Below, in pieces: positions 1-8,833 of a stretch of DNA of 56,074 nt. Under the pieces are notes generated by a model. The model saw only the letters and a program-made list of their open reading frames with translations, did not search any database and had not been told where the DNA came from. The DNA lies in contig JAUWSQ010000011.1 of NCBI GenBank assembly GCA_030609965.1, positions 1 through 56,074 on the forward strand. The letters run 5' to 3'. The stretch comes from Candidatus Fermentibacterota bacterium (GTDB lineage Bacteria; Fermentibacterota; Fermentibacteria; Fermentibacterales; JCC-6). How positions within the stretch are numbered: the first letter of the stretch is position 1; the number at the start of each line of letters is the position of its first letter. The translations under genes were made by a program, and so were the position numbers.

Positions 1-88
1 TAGTGGTATATTAGTGGGGGGGGGTCTTACATTGTGTTTAATAAAAAATCCAAACCACCATGTCACGCCCGGCCCCCCCTCTGCTTAG

Positions 89-1222
89 TTAGTCTAAAAC
101 GTTAATGTTCCTCTTCGCGCAGATCTCCTTGAGTTTCGCAGGCCATACAGTCACGCTGCATTCACCGAGATGGACTTTATGGAGAAGCCTGCTGTAAACC
201 CTTGACTGGCCTATTCCGCCGCCGATGCTCATCGGGATCTCATCGTTCATTATCATCTTGTGGTATGGAAGATTGAGGAAATCAAGCTGACCGGTCATTT
301 CAAGCTGCTTGTGAAGGGTATCCTTAGTAACACGGACCCCCATTGAGGTAAGCTCATGACGTCTCTTTGTAACAGGGTTCCAGACGAGTATATCGCCGTT
401 GAGGCCATGCATCTGCTCGCCATCCTTCATTACGGAGGGAGTCATCCAGTCATCGTAATCGGCAGCCCTCATCTCATGAGGATAACCATCCTTGAGTGTC
501 CAGCCGATACCATAGATGAAAACAGCAGGATACTTCTGTAATACTGCGGTTTCCCGCTGCTTCCTTGGAAGATCGGGGTACATATCGAGGATCTCTTCGG
601 CATGAAGAAATACAAGCTCTTCAGGAAGACTGTCGTACTTATCCGATTTAAGCTGAGGATAGAGCATCTGTGCCCTGGCTTCAGCCTCTTTCAAAATTTT
701 CCAGAGTTTTTTAACAACATCTGTAAGGTAATCGATGTTTCTTTCACTATCGGTTATTACTTGCTCCCAGTCCCACTGATCGACATAGCTGCTGTGGTCA
801 TGATCGAGGAAATAATCCTTTCGGACTGCTCTCATATCGGTATAGAGCCCCTCACCGATCTCCATTTCAAACTGTTTGAGAGCAAACCTTTTCCATTTTG
901 TGGCAGCCTGTACCACCTGAGCATCGATCTTTTTATCAAGACCGAGTCCGCACTGGAAATCAATTGGGGTTCTTGAACCATCCCTGTCAAGGTAATCGTT
1001 CATCCCACTGTCACGGTCCATAATCAGAGGCGATTCAACCCTGATAAGATTGAGTTCTCTGCAGAGACCCTCTTCTATGGTTTTCTTGATTTCGGCGATT
1101 GCGATCTGAGTTTCCTTCCGTGTGAGCAGGGAAGAATAGTCGTTAGGAAGAACCATCTCAAGTTTCTCGTAGGTACTTACTCCTGGTCCTGCGAGATCCG
1201 CTTCCTTAGCCTTATCTGGCAT
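89..1222 (-). CDS. asnA: Aspartate--ammonia ligase (asparagine synthetase A)
   Basis: The 377-residue product matches AsnA, the cytoplasmic ATP-dependent enzyme that makes asparagine from aspartate and ammonia. It has the class II aminoacyl-tRNA-synthetase-like fold. The visible family features are the N-terminal helix and strand segment (QIAIAEIKK, then RVESPLIMDRDSG), the central DWEQVI segment, and the C-terminal GGGIGQSR glycine/arginine motif that binds ATP. It is about 45 residues longer than the 330-residue E. coli enzyme, mostly at the N-terminus. A GAGGTGA ribosome binding site lies just before the ATG. The gene stands alone and diverges from the hibernation-factor operon. Identification is confident; the function of the N-terminal extension is unknown. 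Confidence 0.95.
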   Translation of the reverse strand: MPDKAKEADLAGPGVSTYEKLEMVLPNDYSSLLTRKETQIAIAEIKKTIEEGLCRELNLIRVESPLIMDRDSGMNDYLDRDGSRTPIDFQCGLGLDKKIDAQVVQAATKWKRFALKQFEMEIGEGLYTDMRAVRKDYFLDHDHSSYVDQWDWEQVITDSERNIDYLTDVVKKLWKILKEAEARAQMLYPQLKSDKYDSLPEELVFLHAEEILDMYPDLPRKQRETAVLQKYPAVFIYGIGWTLKDGYPHEMRAADYDDWMTPSVMKDGEQMHGLNGDILVWNPVTKRRHELTSMGVRVTKDTLHKQLEMTGQLDFLNLPYHKMIMNDEIPMSIGGGIGQSRVYSRLLHKVHLGECSVTVWPAKLKEICAKRNINVLD

Positions 1223-1562
1223 CTTTCACCTCTACTTTCCGTTTTTGTTTGAGAAATGCACTCGCATGAATGTGTTCAGGCGATGTGCTGAATAGAAGAA
1301 ATCAAATGGCGTGTAAACCTAATCATCTGGAAATCACTCTGTCAATGATCAGAACTGTTCTGGAACCGGATGGGGATTTCAGAATTAAATCAGGGAGTTG
1401 ACCACGATGTGCAGGAGGTATATTATTGAATCGTGATATACATGAGAAAGCAAAGTACGCTGTTCTGGATATGCCTAAATCGCATATTTGGGGACAGTGT
1501 TTTTTGTACATGTTCACCGCGTTCCCTTGAAAATATTGTCACCTACTCGAAGGGAGTTCAAA
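1223..1562. other. Intergenic gap between asnA and the hibernation-factor operon
   Basis: This 340-base gap separates two divergent transcription units. It holds the asnA ribosome binding site at its left edge and the promoter candidate at 1398-1426. A 34-codon reading frame (TTG at 1426 to TGA at 1530) sits 7 bases after an AGGAGG, but its product resembles nothing I recognise and it overlaps the promoter candidate. I therefore do not call it a gene. No RNA gene or convincing hairpin terminator is visible. Confidence 0.5.
1398..1426 (+). promoter_or_regulatory. Candidate sigma-70-type promoter for the hpf-hprK-ptsHI operon
   Basis: TTGACC at 1398-1403 and TATTAT at 1421-1426 are separated by 17 bases. 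Each differs from the consensus at one position. Transcription would start near 1433 and leave a leader of about 130 bases before the hpf start. This is inferred from sequence alone. Confidence 0.45.
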
Positions 1563-2105
1563 ATGAATGTTAAAATCAGTGGAAGGCACTTTGATCTAAC
1601 AGACGCTCTTAGAGAGCACGTTGAACATAAACTGAAAACCATAGATAGATTCTATGATGGTATAAGTGATGTCCATGTAATACTGGAAGTAACCTCTGGA
1701 ACCAATCACGTTCATCTGCAGGTTAGAGGCAATCACATCAAGCTTGATTCCAAGTCAAAAGCCCATGATATTTATTCCGCTTTCGATGATGCATTTGATT
1801 CACTGGAAAGCCAGGTCAGAAAATTCAAGGACAAGATGCATAATCATCCCCACAGGAAAGATTCGAACGGAACCTCCCTGAGCTACTACGTTGCCGCTGA
1901 GGAATCGGAATTTGATAATGGTATTCTGATTGATGACTCAAAACAAATACCGAGATTGAAAACCGAAGACGCAATAATGAATTACGAAATTGAGCAGGAA
2001 GATAATTATGTGTTTCAAAACACTGAAACCGGCAATCTCAGCGTCGTATATTTGACCTCCAGCGGTAAAACACAAGTTGTAGAACTGATCAGAGAACAGA
2101 AATAG
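1563..2105 (+). CDS. hpf: Ribosome hibernation promoting factor, long form
   Basis: The 180-residue product binds the 30S subunit and, in the long form, dimerises ribosomes into inactive 100S particles during starvation. The N-terminal S30AE-like domain spans about residues 1-100 (KISGRHFDLTDALREHVEHK, then the HVHLQVRG strand). A linker leads to the small C-terminal dimerisation domain at about 128-180 (KTEDAIMNYEIEQEDNYVF, then NTETGNLSVVYL), which marks the long form. The frame is open further upstream to 1488. The ATG at 1563 is chosen because AAGGGAG precedes it at correct spacing and the family's N-terminus starts there. It heads the hprK-ptsH-ptsI operon, whereas in proteobacteria hpf usually sits beside rpoN and ptsN. 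Confidence 0.93.
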   Translation: MNVKISGRHFDLTDALREHVEHKLKTIDRFYDGISDVHVILEVTSGTNHVHLQVRGNHIKLDSKSKAHDIYSAFDDAFDSLESQVRKFKDKMHNHPHRKDSNGTSLSYYVAAEESEFDNGILIDDSKQIPRLKTEDAIMNYEIEQEDNYVFQNTETGNLSVVYLTSSGKTQVVELIREQK

Positions 2106-2119
2106 CGGAGTAATTCCTG

Positions 2120-3118
2120 ATGAAAGACATCCCTGACAGGGAGGAACTGACTGCCGGAAAACTCTTCGGGATACTTGGTGACCGTCTTGAGATGAAGGCA
2201 GTTAACGGAGAACTGGGATTCGGAAGATTGATAGAATCTCAGGACATCAGCCGTCCCGGAATGGCCCTGACCGGATACCTCCATAAATTCCTTCATGACA
2301 GATTACAGATCTTCGGTGAGACGGAAATAACATATCTTGATTCACTTACATCAGAGCTCAGGACATCTGCCCTTGAATCGATTTTCCAGTTCCCGGTCTA
2401 CTGCTGCATAGTTACCAAAGGACTTGAACCTCCGGAAGAACTTGTTCACCTTTCTGAATCCAATTCTTCAGCTCTTTTCCGTTCAACAATGGATACCACT
2501 CCGATGATACATGAACTGCATAATTTTCTTGATCTTGTGTTCGCACCACGCACAAATGTGTACGGAAGCCTTGTTGAAGTGTTCGGTGCGGGGGTTCTCT
2601 GCACCGGAAGAAGTGCCATCGGTAAAAGCGAGACGGTACTTGGACTTCTCGAGAGGGGACACAGATTAATCGCGGACGACAGGGTTCACGTAAGAAGAAT
2701 AGGTAATACTCTGTTCGGAACAGGTGATTTGGGAATGGCCCACCACATGGAAATTAGAGGGCTTGGGCTTGTGGACGTTTCCGCATTCTACGGTATCAGA
2801 TCGGTAAAGGATAGACAACAGATCCATCTTGAAGTAAAACTGGAAGAATGGTCAAGAGATAACCAGGATTTCGACAGAACCGGTCTTATTCAGAAGATCA
2901 GCACGATACTTGATCTCCCTGTACCGCTCACGATAATACCTGTGCTTCCCGGCAGGAACCTTACACTCCTACTTGAGGTTGCAGTCATGAACTACCTGCT
3001 TCTCAAGAAAGGAAGGAATGTCCCCGAGGAGGTTGAAAGAGACCTGATTGCGAGGATAATCATGAAAGAGCTGAAATCAGGTAAGAAGATAGACCTGGAG
3101 GATCAGCTTGAAAACTGA
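2120..3118 (+). CDS. hprK: HPr kinase/phosphorylase with an active-site His-to-Tyr change
   Basis: The 332-residue protein is an HprK homologue, the enzyme that phosphorylates and dephosphorylates Ser46 of HPr. The C-terminal kinase domain has the P-loop GRSAIGKS (163-170), the Asp pair in LIADDR (186-187), the HprK signature EIRGLGLVDV (211-220) and the FDRTG arginine segment. The N-terminal domain covers about residues 1-130. The segment before the P-loop, normally HGVLVDVYG, reads YGSLVEVFG, so the conserved active-site histidine is Tyr148. The P-loop reads GRSAIGKS instead of the usual GDSGIGKS. The gene ends inside the start of ptsH, so the two are translationally coupled. Homology is firm; whether both activities remain is uncertain. 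Confidence 0.93.
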   Translation: MKDIPDREELTAGKLFGILGDRLEMKAVNGELGFGRLIESQDISRPGMALTGYLHKFLHDRLQIFGETEITYLDSLTSELRTSALESIFQFPVYCCIVTKGLEPPEELVHLSESNSSALFRSTMDTTPMIHELHNFLDLVFAPRTNVYGSLVEVFGAGVLCTGRSAIGKSETVLGLLERGHRLIADDRVHVRRIGNTLFGTGDLGMAHHMEIRGLGLVDVSAFYGIRSVKDRQQIHLEVKLEEWSRDNQDFDRTGLIQKISTILDLPVPLTIIPVLPGRNLTLLLEVAVMNYLLLKKGRNVPEEVERDLIARIIMKELKSGKKIDLEDQLEN

Positions 3119-3374
3119 GAAAGCTGAAGTAATTAACAGACTTGGCATTCATGCCCGACCAGCTGCTCAGATAGTAAAAGCAGCTTCGCTTTTTGACAGC
3201 AGCCTTACCCTGACCGTTGATGAAGATTCGGTCAATGCTAAAAGTATCATGGGCGTTATGACACTTGCTGCATGCAAGGGGAGTATCATCGAAGTCACTG
3301 CTGACGGTGAAGATGAGAACGAGGCACTTAAATCCATCATAAAGATCATCAGGAACGGATTCGGAGAGGAATAG
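3108..3374 (+). CDS. ptsH: Phosphocarrier protein HPr
   Basis: The 88-residue protein carries phosphate from Enzyme I on His15 (in RLGIHARPAA) and has the regulatory Ser46 (in NAKSIMGVMTL). Both residues fall at their standard positions. The start is TTG at 3108, supported by GGAGG at 3097-3101 and by correct numbering of both sites. It overlaps the end of hprK by 11 bases. No sugar-specific EII gene is present in the window, so this HPr probably serves signalling, or a permease encoded elsewhere. Confidence 0.96.
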   Translation: MKTEKAEVINRLGIHARPAAQIVKAASLFDSSLTLTVDEDSVNAKSIMGVMTLAACKGSIIEVTADGEDENEALKSIIKIIRNGFGEE

Positions 3375-3378
3375 AACT

Positions 3379-5157
3379 GTGAGTATCAGACTTAGCGGTA
3401 CACCTGCGTCTCCGGGAGTATCCATCGGTCCCGCATTCCTTCTGGATGTTGAAGAGATAAGGGTTAAGAAGAGGACTCTCAGAACCCCCGAAGAAGTTGA
3501 AAGCGAGCTGGAACGGTTCAGCGACGCCCTTGCAAAAACGCGTGGCGAACTCGAAAGCATATCAGATCAAATAAGCGATATCATCGAGGGGAAGCAGCTG
3601 ATAGAGGTTCACATTCTTCTTCTTAACGATCCATCCATGATAGCCGATGCTCAGAACCTGATAAAAAATGAATGTGTGTGTGCCGAGTACGCTGTCAGCA
3701 GGGTTCTTTACGAAGTTCTTGAACGCTTCAGCGCTATGAAGGACCCCTATCTTCGCAACAGGGCAGTTGATGTAAGGGACGTGGGCAGAAGACTGATAGC
3801 TAATCTGCTGGGTACCGAGAGGGAAGCGCTGGTCAACATCAAGAGTCCGGTAGTTCTTATATCGAGCGACCTTGACCCGTCACAGACAGCGGGATTATCA
3901 AGGAAACAGCTTCTTGGAATAGCAACCGATCTCGGTGGTTCGACCTCACATACCGCAATTCTTGCCAGAAGTATGGGGATTCCTGCTGTTGTTGCACTGA
4001 ACGATGTAGCGGAAAGTGCTGTTCCCGGACAGACCATAATTATCGACGGTATCCACGGCTATGTAATTCTTGATCCCGATGATGATGAGCTCCAGTTCTA
4101 TTCCGAACTCAAGAAGCGTTACAACATCGCTGAGGCGGAAATAGCGCTGAACGCTGAAAGCGCTGCTGCAACTGCAGATGGGCAGCCTGTAGAACTTTCG
4201 GCGAATATTGAGTTCTCCCAGGAGGCTGATCAGGTTCACCGTTTCGGGGGCTATGGGATCGGTCTCTTCAGGACGGAGTTCATAAGGCTCCTCACTCCCG
4301 GAGTAGAAGATAATGAAGAGATGCATTACAGAGCATACAAACACGTACTGAAAACTATGAATCCTGAACCTGTGATAATAAGAACACTGGATCTTGGAGG
4401 GGATAAGTTCCTGAGTTCAATCCCTACCGTTGAGAAGAATCCGTTTCTTGGTTGGAGAGGCATCAGGATCTGTCTTGACCGTCCGGTGAAGTTCAGCAAT
4501 CAACTGAGGGCTCTGCTGAGGGCTGCAAAACACGGTAATGCAAAGATTATGCTTCCCATGATAACCGGATACGACCAGGTTCTGCAGGTCAGGTTGATGC
4601 TGGAACGTATTGCAGCCGAACTTGATAGAGATGGTATTCCAAGGGGAGATATCCCCCCGCTTGGCATCATGGTAGAAACTCCGGCGGCTGTGCTGGGCAT
4701 CGATCTTCTGCTCCCGCATTCCGATTTCGTATCAATAGGCTCAAATGATCTTACCCAGTACACTCTGGCAGTTGATAGAGGCAGTCCATATGTATCAAAG
4801 CTGTTTGATTCCATGCATCCTGCCGTTGTCAGGCAGATAGGCATTGTCGCTGAAAAATGCAGGGAAGCGGGGAAGTGGGTTGGCATATGCGGACTGATGG
4901 CCAGCGACCCGCTTGCGATTCCTCTGCTGCTGGGATTCGGACTGAACGAACTCAGTGTACCTATGACGCTGATCCCCGATGTTAAAGAGATTATCAGTGT
5001 TATAAATATGAATGATGCCAAATCGCTTGCTGAGCAAGCGCTCACATTGAAATCCTCGGATGAGATCAGAAAATGCGTTCTGAATTACGTTGAATCCAAA
5101 TATCCCGAAATAATTCTTGATGAGATACATCGGGAGAAAAACGATCGGGGGAACTAA
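3379..5157 (+). CDS. ptsI: Phosphoenolpyruvate--protein phosphotransferase (PTS Enzyme I)
   Basis: The 592-residue Enzyme I autophosphorylates from phosphoenolpyruvate and passes the phosphate to HPr. The N-terminal HPr-binding and phosphohistidine domains contain the active His191 in GGSTSHTAILARSMGIPAVV. The C-terminal PEP-binding TIM barrel has GLFRTEF, the IRTLDLGGDK segment and the catalytic cysteine in GICGLMASDP. It starts with GTG 4 bases after the ptsH stop. The TAA is followed at once by the ATG of the sugar nucleotidyltransferase gene, which suggests cotranscription with the envelope sugar genes. The enzyme is full length and intact. Confidence 0.96.
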   Translation: MSIRLSGTPASPGVSIGPAFLLDVEEIRVKKRTLRTPEEVESELERFSDALAKTRGELESISDQISDIIEGKQLIEVHILLLNDPSMIADAQNLIKNECVCAEYAVSRVLYEVLERFSAMKDPYLRNRAVDVRDVGRRLIANLLGTEREALVNIKSPVVLISSDLDPSQTAGLSRKQLLGIATDLGGSTSHTAILARSMGIPAVVALNDVAESAVPGQTIIIDGIHGYVILDPDDDELQFYSELKKRYNIAEAEIALNAESAAATADGQPVELSANIEFSQEADQVHRFGGYGIGLFRTEFIRLLTPGVEDNEEMHYRAYKHVLKTMNPEPVIIRTLDLGGDKFLSSIPTVEKNPFLGWRGIRICLDRPVKFSNQLRALLRAAKHGNAKIMLPMITGYDQVLQVRLMLERIAAELDRDGIPRGDIPPLGIMVETPAAVLGIDLLLPHSDFVSIGSNDLTQYTLAVDRGSPYVSKLFDSMHPAVVRQIGIVAEKCREAGKWVGICGLMASDPLAIPLLLGFGLNELSVPMTLIPDVKEIISVINMNDAKSLAEQALTLKSSDEIRKCVLNYVESKYPEIILDEIHREKNDRGN

Positions 5158-6138
5158 ATGCACGCCATCATCCCGGTTGCGGGAAAAGGAACAAGGATGC
5201 GGCCTCTCACATGGTCTGTACCCAAGGTTCTTATTCGTCTGGCTGGTAACACTGTGCTGGGGCATATAATCGATGAACTGACGGCTTCGGGTATAGATCA
5301 CATTACGTTGATCGTAGGATACCTTGGGGATGAGATCGTGGAATGGACCAGAATGAACTATCCTGATATAAAGGTGGATTACGCAGTTCAGGAAAAAATG
5401 GACGGCCTTGCATCCGCAGTTTATCTTGCAGCACCCATGACCGATGACGGACAGACCCTTGTCGTCCTCGGAGATACTCTTTTCAGAGTTGACCTTTCCC
5501 TTGCATACAGCGAAGAATCAAACATGATTGCGGTTAAAAAAGTAGAAGATCCGAGCCGATTCGGTGTTGTTGTTCTTGATGGCAGCAGTGTAAAAATGCT
5601 GGTGGAAAAACCTTCTTCCTTTGTCAGCGACCTTGCTATCGTAGGCGTTTACGGATTCTCATCTGGATCGGTTCTTATGGATGCCATATCAAGGCTTATT
5701 GACAGCGGTACTAAAACAAAAGGTGAATTCCAGCTGACTGATGCCATGCAGCTTATGCTTGAAGAGGGTCGCACATTCGGGTGTTTTGAGGTGGACGACT
5801 GGTACGATTGCGGCAAACCTGAAACCGTTCTGGAAACCAACAGAATTCTGCTTGATAAGGGAACAGGTTTATCGGCTGGAGATCATAGCAGTGCAGTAAT
5901 AATACCACCTGTAAGTATAGATGAAGATGTGAAGATCATTTCTTCGATCGTAGGCCCTTACGTATCAATCGCATCGGGCTCGAAAATACAAGGTTCCATC
6001 CTTAGTAACAGCATAATCGGCTTCGGAACAACCCTCAGGAATGTGAATATCCATGATTCCATAATAGGTAACGAAGCTGATATATCCGGTACAGCTGTCA
6101 GTATTAATGCAGGCAGTTCATGCAGAATTGAAATATAA
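5158..6138 (+). CDS. Sugar-phosphate nucleotidyltransferase with left-handed beta-helix tail
   Basis: The 326-residue protein belongs to the RmlA/GlmU-like family that makes NDP-sugars from sugar-1-phosphates. The nucleotide-binding motif GKGTRMRPLTWSVPK is at residues 9-23, VVLGDTLF supplies the metal-binding aspartate, and VEKPSS and GEFQLTDA complete the family pattern. Hexapeptide-repeat-like sequence follows from about residue 240 (IVGPYVSIASGSKIQGS), as in bifunctional or regulated homologues. It starts directly after ptsI with no gap. The sugar and the nucleotide cannot be read from sequence. It probably feeds the two glycosyltransferases that follow. Confidence 0.85.
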   Translation: MHAIIPVAGKGTRMRPLTWSVPKVLIRLAGNTVLGHIIDELTASGIDHITLIVGYLGDEIVEWTRMNYPDIKVDYAVQEKMDGLASAVYLAAPMTDDGQTLVVLGDTLFRVDLSLAYSEESNMIAVKKVEDPSRFGVVVLDGSSVKMLVEKPSSFVSDLAIVGVYGFSSGSVLMDAISRLIDSGTKTKGEFQLTDAMQLMLEEGRTFGCFEVDDWYDCGKPETVLETNRILLDKGTGLSAGDHSSAVIIPPVSIDEDVKIISSIVGPYVSIASGSKIQGSILSNSIIGFGTTLRNVNIHDSIIGNEADISGTAVSINAGSSCRIEI

Positions 6139-7216
6139 GAGTACTGATCGTCCGATCTGCCCGGCAACAGCTGTAATCTACGCTGACTCCCTTTCAAACA
6201 GAGGCGGAACAGGGGTTTATCTTAAGAGACTCCTGGAAGGTTTCCACCAGTGTAACGCGCCAGTGGTCACGATTATTGGCAACGAACTTTTAACTCCGGC
6301 CCAGGCTCTCACTTATGAACACTTTGCTGGAAGTATACGGAAGGTAATCAATGAAAACAGCTTCCGATCCTCCGTAACAGAATCCATTTCTCCATCGATC
6401 GTTCATCTTCCGGCATTTTCCGGCAGGGCTCCTCGTGGTGTTCCATGCGCTGTTACCGTTCACGATCTTGCATTCTGCAGGAATCCATCGTGGTTTCCAC
6501 TGTTGCGATCCATCTATTATCGTCTTCAATTCAGAAACGCAGCAAGGAAAGCAGATGTTGTCATGGTTGACAGTGAATCAATGGTTATTGAAGCCAGGAA
6601 GTACCTTGGAATTGAAGAGGACAGAATAAGGAGAGTCTATCTTTCAACCGATTCATTTTTGACTAACCCCGATGCTTTCCAAAAAACCTTCTCCCTGCAG
6701 GGAAGATATATTGTATTTGCAGGAACAATAGAACCAAGAAAGAACATTTCAGCACTGCTTGATTCCTGGGAGATTGTACGCAGAACTCATACAGATCTCC
6801 AGCTTGTAATCGCAGGAAGATGGGGCTGGGGGCCTGCCGCGCTCAGAAGAAGGCTTTCTGATACCCAAGGTGTGCTTCTGACCGGACCCCTTTCGGAAAC
6901 AATGCTGAAAAGCTGCATTTGCGGAGCGAAGCTTCTTGTCTATCCATCCTTGTACGAAGGTTTCGGACTGCCTCCGCTTGAAGCTGCATCAGCCGGAGTT
7001 CCTTCAGTGGTTACTCCAGCTTCAGCGTTAAAGGAGATATATTCGGGAATCTCACTGATTGCTGAAGGCTTTGATTCGGATTCAATCGCTGAATCGATAC
7101 TTCAATCCCTTGAAAGTGAGCATAATACGGAAGTACTCAGAGATTTTGCATCGGGATTTTCAATTGAACGCATGGCCAGAGAGGTGCTCAAAGTGTACGA
7201 AGAGTTCGGAACATGA
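6107..7216 (+). CDS. Glycosyltransferase family 4 protein
   Basis: The 369-residue GT-B fold enzyme transfers a sugar from an NDP-donor. An N-terminal acceptor domain contains RGGTGVYLKRLLEGF. The C-terminal donor domain has FAGTIEPRKNISALLDSW and the retaining-GT4 signature YPSLYEGFGLPPLEAASAGVP. It overlaps the nucleotidyltransferase gene by 32 bases. A TTG at 6128 is an alternative start that would shorten the overlap. Acceptor and donor are unknown. The neighbours point to surface polysaccharide or glycolipid synthesis. Confidence 0.85.
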   Translation: MQAVHAELKYKSTDRPICPATAVIYADSLSNRGGTGVYLKRLLEGFHQCNAPVVTIIGNELLTPAQALTYEHFAGSIRKVINENSFRSSVTESISPSIVHLPAFSGRAPRGVPCAVTVHDLAFCRNPSWFPLLRSIYYRLQFRNAARKADVVMVDSESMVIEARKYLGIEEDRIRRVYLSTDSFLTNPDAFQKTFSLQGRYIVFAGTIEPRKNISALLDSWEIVRRTHTDLQLVIAGRWGWGPAALRRRLSDTQGVLLTGPLSETMLKSCICGAKLLVYPSLYEGFGLPPLEAASAGVPSVVTPASALKEIYSGISLIAEGFDSDSIAESILQSLESEHNTEVLRDFASGFSIERMAREVLKVYEEFGT

Positions 7217-8301
7217 GAATACTGCAGGTTTACAAAGACGTTCACCCGTTCGTGCGGGGCGGAATCGAAAGATATATACATGATCTTTCAAGATATCTTT
7301 CCACCCGGGGACATGAGGTCGATGTTCTTGTTGCCGGCGGCGGTGTTTCAGAGGAAGTATCTGGATTCAATGTGATCAAGTACCCCTGTTTATGCAGAAT
7401 TCTTTCAAACCCGATATCTCCGCGCCTGCTGAGGATATTAAAAACAATTCCAGCTGATGTTCTGCACTTTCATCTTCCTCTCCCTTCGGCTGTCGCAGCA
7501 TGGATGCTCTCCGGGCGGGATATCCCCTATGTAGTAACTTATCACAGTGATATAGTAAGACAGGCATTGTTCCTTCCTGTGTACGGCCCGCTTCTCAGGA
7601 GATTCTTAAAGGGCGCTTTCAGGGTTATAGCAACATCGCCCGTCTATCGCGATACATCAAAATATCTGTCGGTACTTGAGAATACAGAAGTGATACCTAT
7701 CGGTTCAGATCTTAGTGTATTCAGACCCCCGGATAAGTCGGAGATGGGAGATTATGTTCTCTTTGTAGGAAGATTCCGGAAGTACAAGGGTATCGACTTC
7801 CTTCTGGATGCATGGAACGAATTCCCTGAGCGAAGACTTCTTATGGTAGGCGGAGGCCCAATGGAGAACGGGGTACGAAGGAGAATACAAAAAGACAATC
7901 TCAACATTCAGATTATTAACAACCCCTCGGATCAGGAACTTGTTGAATTGTATCAGCAGGCAAGATGCCTTGTTCTGCCATCAACATTGAGAAGTGAAGC
8001 TTTCGGGATGGTTCAGACCGAAGCGATGGCATGTGGTATTCCCGTTATAAGTACGGCACTGTCTACTGGAGTCCCCTGGGTAAATGCTTCCGGCGTATCC
8101 GGTCTGGTCGTCCCGCCTGGAGACAGCCATGCGTTAGCTTCGGCTGTGCGAAAACTTGACAATCCACTTCTTCGTTCAAAACTCGCAGCAGGGGCACTGG
8201 AGAGAGCGGAGCGCTGCTTCAATGCTGCAGATCTGTTTGCTCGTGTGGAATCTCTTCTCCAAGGAAGCAGTCGATGCGGAAATCAACAGAAGAGAGAGTA
8301 A
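7213..8301 (+). CDS. Glycosyltransferase family 4 protein
   Basis: This 362-residue GT4 enzyme differs from its upstream neighbour. It begins with the usual MRILQVYKDVHPFVRGGIE glycine-rich loop, has LFVGRFRKYKGIDFLLDAW at the start of the donor domain, and has the LRSEAFGMVQTEAMACGIPV donor-site motif with the EX7E pattern. It starts with an ATGA overlap on the preceding gene. With that gene and the nucleotidyltransferase it forms a small glycan-assembly set downstream of ptsI. Substrate specificity is not readable. Confidence 0.87.
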   Translation: MRILQVYKDVHPFVRGGIERYIHDLSRYLSTRGHEVDVLVAGGGVSEEVSGFNVIKYPCLCRILSNPISPRLLRILKTIPADVLHFHLPLPSAVAAWMLSGRDIPYVVTYHSDIVRQALFLPVYGPLLRRFLKGAFRVIATSPVYRDTSKYLSVLENTEVIPIGSDLSVFRPPDKSEMGDYVLFVGRFRKYKGIDFLLDAWNEFPERRLLMVGGGPMENGVRRRIQKDNLNIQIINNPSDQELVELYQQARCLVLPSTLRSEAFGMVQTEAMACGIPVISTALSTGVPWVNASGVSGLVVPPGDSHALASAVRKLDNPLLRSKLAAGALERAERCFNAADLFARVESLLQGSSRCGNQQKRE

Positions 8302-8813
8302 ACCGGCTCAGAATTGAAGTTCTTCTTGTAATGCTGGCAATAGGTGCAGGTGTTATAGAGAACCTTATACCAAGGCCGGTTCCCTTCATTAAACCGGGAC
8401 TGGCTAATGTAGTTACTGTTGCTGCAATTGCTAAATACGGTTTCTGGACAGGTCTGAGAGTCAATATCCTCAGATCGACAGGCGCAGCATTTTTCATCGG
8501 AACCCTTGCGACACCAATCTATCTTCTTTCTCTTTCAGGAGGAATCGCATCAGCTCTGGTAATGGGGAGTGTTAAAAGGATATTCTCTGTTACTGGTATG
8601 TCAGTTGCCGGAAGCCTTGGAAGCCTCTCGGTACAGCTCCTGACAGCTTCCCTTCTGCTTCCGGGGCTTCCTGCTGCCAGCCTTCTACTTCCCCTTTCAA
8701 TATGGGGTACCCTTTCAGGAACTATAACTGGTATTGTAGCTATTGTGTTATTGAAAAAGGGTTTTCCCTGGATTCATAATTCAGGGGTTGATTCAGCAAG
8801 TTCGCTGGAATAG
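8274..8813 (+). CDS. Gx transporter / heptaprenyl diphosphate synthase component I-like membrane protein
   Basis: The 179-residue, strongly hydrophobic protein has about five membrane segments. It matches the family named after heptaprenyl diphosphate synthase component I, also called Gx transporter. Typical features are the early IENLIPRPVPFIKPGLANVV segment and GLRVNILRSTGAAFFIGTL. Members are now viewed as small ECF-S-like membrane transport components rather than prenyltransferase subunits. An AAGGAAG precedes the ATG, which overlaps the upstream glycosyltransferase gene by 28 bases. The transported compound is unknown. Confidence 0.75.
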   Translation: MRKSTEERVNRLRIEVLLVMLAIGAGVIENLIPRPVPFIKPGLANVVTVAAIAKYGFWTGLRVNILRSTGAAFFIGTLATPIYLLSLSGGIASALVMGSVKRIFSVTGMSVAGSLGSLSVQLLTASLLLPGLPAASLLLPLSIWGTLSGTITGIVAIVLLKKGFPWIHNSGVDSASSLE

Positions 8814-8833
8814 ATTACAATACTGGAGGAGAT

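Noticed and set aside
16..79. Run of nine G at 16-24 and seven C at 73-79 near the window edge
   Set aside because: They could pair, but the loop is long and such runs near an edge may be sequencing or assembly noise. No function can be supported.
1426..1530. 34-codon frame behind AGGAGG upstream of hpf
   Set aside because: The product has no recognisable features and the frame overlaps a better promoter candidate. Kept only as a note in the gap description.
4500..5045. 181-codon minus-strand frame within ptsI
   Set aside because: It lies wholly antisense to conserved Enzyme I sequence and has Ser-rich shadow composition.
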